Source of the DNA: Actinomycetota bacterium
GTDB lineage: Bacteria > Actinomycetota > Geothermincolia > Geothermincolales > RBG-13-55-18
Length of the DNA stretch: 64,000 nucleotides
Assembly (NCBI GenBank): GCA_014360645.1
Contig: JACIXD010000007.1
Coordinates: 62,001-126,000 of the forward strand
Direction: 5' to 3'
Shown one piece after another: positions 61,912-64,000 of this stretch (the first letter of the stretch is position 1; every line of letters starts with the position of its first letter). Under the pieces are notes generated by a model that worked only from the letters and a program-made list of their open reading frames with translations, did not search any database and had not been told where the DNA came from. Both the position numbers and the translations under genes were made by a program.

Positions 61912-62571
61912 TCATTCCACCATCCAGAGGAGGTTTTCCGTCTCCTCCTCCGCGCCCGCGGCCCTGAGGAGGTAGGCCGCCAGCTGGGTGGCGAGTATCT
62001 TCAGGTCGTCGGTATTGAGATAACGCGAGCAGCAGCGGTCGAACAGCACCCGACAGTCGGCCGGGAACTCCTCGTCCCCACGGTGTAGGACCACCAGCAG
62101 CGGCACGCGTGGAAAGGCGCGGAAGACGAAGGACTCGTCGCCGTAATCCGCCCTCGCCCCCGCCAGCGGGGCGGCGGCGGCGGTGAGGGCGCCCGTGCTG
62201 TGCCCGAACACCCTGGCCAGGGGCTGCTCCACGGTGGGCACCAGGGTGGCGGCGTAGAACTTCCCTCCCGGAAGGTCGCGATAGGCTACCCACTCCCCCG
62301 TCTCCTCCGCGCCGCATGAGAGCTTGACATACCGCAATGCCAGCACCCGTAGGGAGAAGCTGTCTATTTCTTCGGGCACCTTCACGCGCCCTTCCGGCAT
62401 CGCGACCTCGATCTCACGCCCGAAGGAAGGGATGACCAGCCTGAGTCCGCCCTCCGGGGTCTCCTGGGCGGAGAAGAGTCCCAGGCGGGCCTGCGCCCGA
62501 AGGTCAAGCCCCCTGATCTCATCGACGGCCCTCTCCAGGGTCGCCCTCTCACGTTCAACCGGGTCGGTCAT
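61912..62571 (-). CDS. DUF3786 domain protein
   Basis: A 219-residue protein of the DUF3786 family, common in anaerobes. RGLDLRAQARLGLF, LVIPSFGREIEV, RVLALRYVKLSCGAEETGEWVAYRDLPGG, VPLLVVLHRGDEEFPADCRVLFDRCCSRYLNTDDLKILA are in family order. The close Cys residues may bind metal, but this is not established. Function unknown. Confidence 0.85.
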   Translation of the reverse strand: MTDPVERERATLERAVDEIRGLDLRAQARLGLFSAQETPEGGLRLVIPSFGREIEVAMPEGRVKVPEEIDSFSLRVLALRYVKLSCGAEETGEWVAYRDLPGGKFYAATLVPTVEQPLARVFGHSTGALTAAAAPLAGARADYGDESFVFRAFPRVPLLVVLHRGDEEFPADCRVLFDRCCSRYLNTDDLKILATQLAAYLLRAAGAEEETENLLWMVE

Positions 62572-62687
62572 GGGTCAAATATCCTCCGCTCCCCGCGCGG
62601 GTGCGCCCCTCTACAGTCGCCCCGATAACGGCGGGCAACGCCGTGTTAAGCGTAATCCACCCCACCCCGAGCGGTTTCCCTAAGCAC

Positions 62688-62828
62688 CTACCGTTTTTCG
62701 GCTGCCGAACGCTCCACATCCGGTAGGCTGAAGGCGGTGTCGTTCTTAGGCTTGCGTGAGATCGCCTGCTTCGAGTACCTGCCCCGCCCGTTCCAGAAGT
62801 CGGGCACCAGCATGCGGGAATCCTTCAT
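62688..62828 (-). CDS. Small basic protein, 46 residues
   Basis: ATG 62828 has GAGGTG four to five bases upstream. The ORF (MKDSRMLVPDFWNGRGRYSK..., Arg/Lys-rich, ending SAAEKR) stops at 62690-62688. It lies right after a very AT-rich, promoter-like stretch, which supports expression. No family recognised. Confidence 0.45.
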   Translation of the reverse strand: MKDSRMLVPDFWNGRGRYSKQAISRKPKNDTAFSLPDVERSAAEKR

Positions 62829-63567
62829 ACGCCACCTCGCTCGTCATCAACCGTCTTTATAACATCAGTTTAATATAGTTTACTATACATTACAATAATT
62901 ACTTTTCTTTATAATAATCAACATATCTTTTCCGGTATCCGTTCCTCCAGGACCTTCCTCAGATCGGGCAAACCGCACCATCTCCTGCCCCGGGGAGAAA
63001 TGTCCGTTCACCTATCTCCGCCATCGTCCATACCCTCTTGCCGCTGCCGCGCATTTTCGCGAACGCGCCACACGCCGGCGACTCGCCGCCGTTGGCCGGT
63101 TGTAACTGCCCCCGACCGGCCGTGACCGTTATGGTCCCGACGCCGCCCCGGGACACCGACGCCGCGTTCTCTCGCTTAACGACGCGGTTTTTATTCTCTC
63201 ACCTCCCGGAGACGTGAGGGCGATATCGGTGCCGGTTCGCGGGCATCCCTTCATCCGCGCGCGGGCGCCGTTCCCAATCCGCGACCCACCTTATGCACAG
63301 GCCGTTCTCTCGGGGGCAAGCCTTCTTATATATCCGGGTATCGCCGACGTGAGCCGCATTGCGGGCGCCGCAACCACACGGGGGGGACACTATACATTGT
63401 GTATTGAAAGCTATTTTCAGAGCAGGGTTCAAGGAACGCCTTCGCCTTGCCGTTCTTATGGAGGAGCGGTTAAGTGGCGGCGGCGGGACGACGGCGGCGC
63501 GGCCCCCAGGCCGGCACGACAGCTTTGGCAAGTGGACCTGGCTCTCTCCCCGGAGGTGCGGTGAGAG
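62829..63567. other. Promoter-rich gap before pilD
   Basis: There are 739 bases. An AT-rich segment at 62855-62930 holds ATAGTTTACTAT (62875-62886) and several TATAAT-like elements, probably the promoter of the 46-residue ORF on the minus strand. The rest is GC-rich with no gene I can support. Confidence 0.45.
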
Positions 63568-64000
63568 ATGTTCGGAAAAGTCTATTACACCGTGGTGGCC
63601 TTTCTCTTCGGGCTGGTGGTCGGGAGCTTCGACAACGTGGCCATCTACCGCATCCCCGAAAAGATCTCCCTGTGGTCGCCCCGCTCCTTCTGCCCCTCCT
63701 GCGGCACCACCATAGCCTGGTATGACAACATCCCCCTGGTGAGCTTCCTGGTGCTCCGGCGCAGGTGCCGCCGCTGCGGCGCCCTCATCTCCTGGCGCTA
63801 TCCCGCGGTGGAACTCTTAAGCGGCCTGCTCTTCGCGGCGGTCTACGTCGGGGTGGGTTTCCAGTGGACGGCGGAGTTGCTGCCGTATCTCTTCATGGTA
63901 ACGGTGCTCGTCATCGTCTCCGCCATCGACCTGCGGCTGCAGATCATCCCCAACCGGGTCATGTACCCCGCCATCCCCGCGGCGCTGGCGGCCATGGGCG
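63568..64000 (+). CDS. pilD: Type IV prepilin peptidase, N-terminal part (cut by window end)
   Basis: 144 residues of a PilD/GspO-type aspartic peptidase (A24). The first membrane segment contains FGLVVGSFDNVAIYRIP. The zinc-binding CPSCG...RCRRCGALISWRYP loop follows, then ELLSG and FMVTVLVIVSAIDLRLQIIPN. The Asp in SAIDLR is the first catalytic residue; the second lies beyond the window. ATG 63568 follows GGAGGTG by about ten bases. It suggests type IV pili or a related secretion system encoded to the right. Confidence 0.93.
   Translation, partial: MFGKVYYTVVAFLFGLVVGSFDNVAIYRIPEKISLWSPRSFCPSCGTTIAWYDNIPLVSFLVLRRRCRRCGALISWRYPAVELLSGLLFAAVYVGVGFQWTAELLPYLFMVTVLVIVSAIDLRLQIIPNRVMYPAIPAALAAMG

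Overview
The window is GC-rich (coding regions mostly well above 60% GC), densely packed and rich in TTG and GTG starts. It reads like a chromosomal segment of an anaerobic, probably uncultivated actinobacterial-type bacterium, of the Geothermincolia/OPB41 kind. That placement is inference. It rests on a SigB/SpoIIA-type partner-switching set, a DtxR-FeoB iron operon, a Veg-like protein, an archaeal-type phosphoglycerate mutase, a secreted protein built of FAEGYT...ERPMYF repeats, and a large Hdr-formate dehydrogenase operon. A catalase-peroxidase tail at the left edge suggests some oxygen tolerance. No rRNA, CRISPR array or phage is visible; the only tRNA is tRNA-Tyr.

Layout. 1-7.2 kb: the end of katG, a long secreted beta-propeller/repeat protein carrying one homopolymer frameshift, then a graveyard of defence and toxin-antitoxin genes (two DUF4143 ATPase fragments and a shattered MntA-HepT pair) beside an intact AbiE-type pair. 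7.3-10 kb: tRNA-Tyr with its terminator, then an anti-sigma antagonist, an anti-sigma kinase and a SigF/B-like sigma factor. 10-17.5 kb: tandem repeats, DUF72, Veg, a PDZ-Lon protease whose first codons come from a MITE-like inverted repeat, an AmrS-type radical SAM enzyme, and a dtxR-feoB operon behind a DtxR-like operator.

17.6-33.3 kb: a surface-polysaccharide locus. It holds an initiating phosphoglycosyltransferase, several glycosyltransferases, an O-antigen ligase-like protein with TPRs, a nucleotide-sugar epimerase, a UDP-sugar dehydrogenase, a methyltransferase, and a Wzm/Wzt ABC exporter. Genes from about 25.8 to 33.3 kb look less GC-rich than their surroundings. Together they could build activated sugars, assemble a lipid-linked glycan and export it.

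33.5-50.4 kb: mixed metabolism and signalling. It holds an SDR, a DUF362 ferredoxin protein, a HEAT-repeat protein, hydrolases, an ADP-ribosylglycohydrolase, a fused CoA-transferase, an Old Yellow Enzyme-type FAD oxidoreductase, a REC-HisKA protein without an ATPase domain, an MBL hydrolase, a K+ channel and ApgM. 50.5-52.6 kb: a large membrane protein of GT-C type.

52.9-61.2 kb: one minus-strand operon hdrC-hdrB-hdrA-mvhD-fdhB-fdhA. fdhA is a selenoprotein with an in-frame UGA followed by a bacterial SECIS hairpin. The set predicts a soluble electron-bifurcating or confurcating heterodisulfide reductase-formate dehydrogenase complex. The right edge holds a DUF3786 protein, a 46-residue ORF, a promoter-rich gap and the start of a prepilin peptidase gene.
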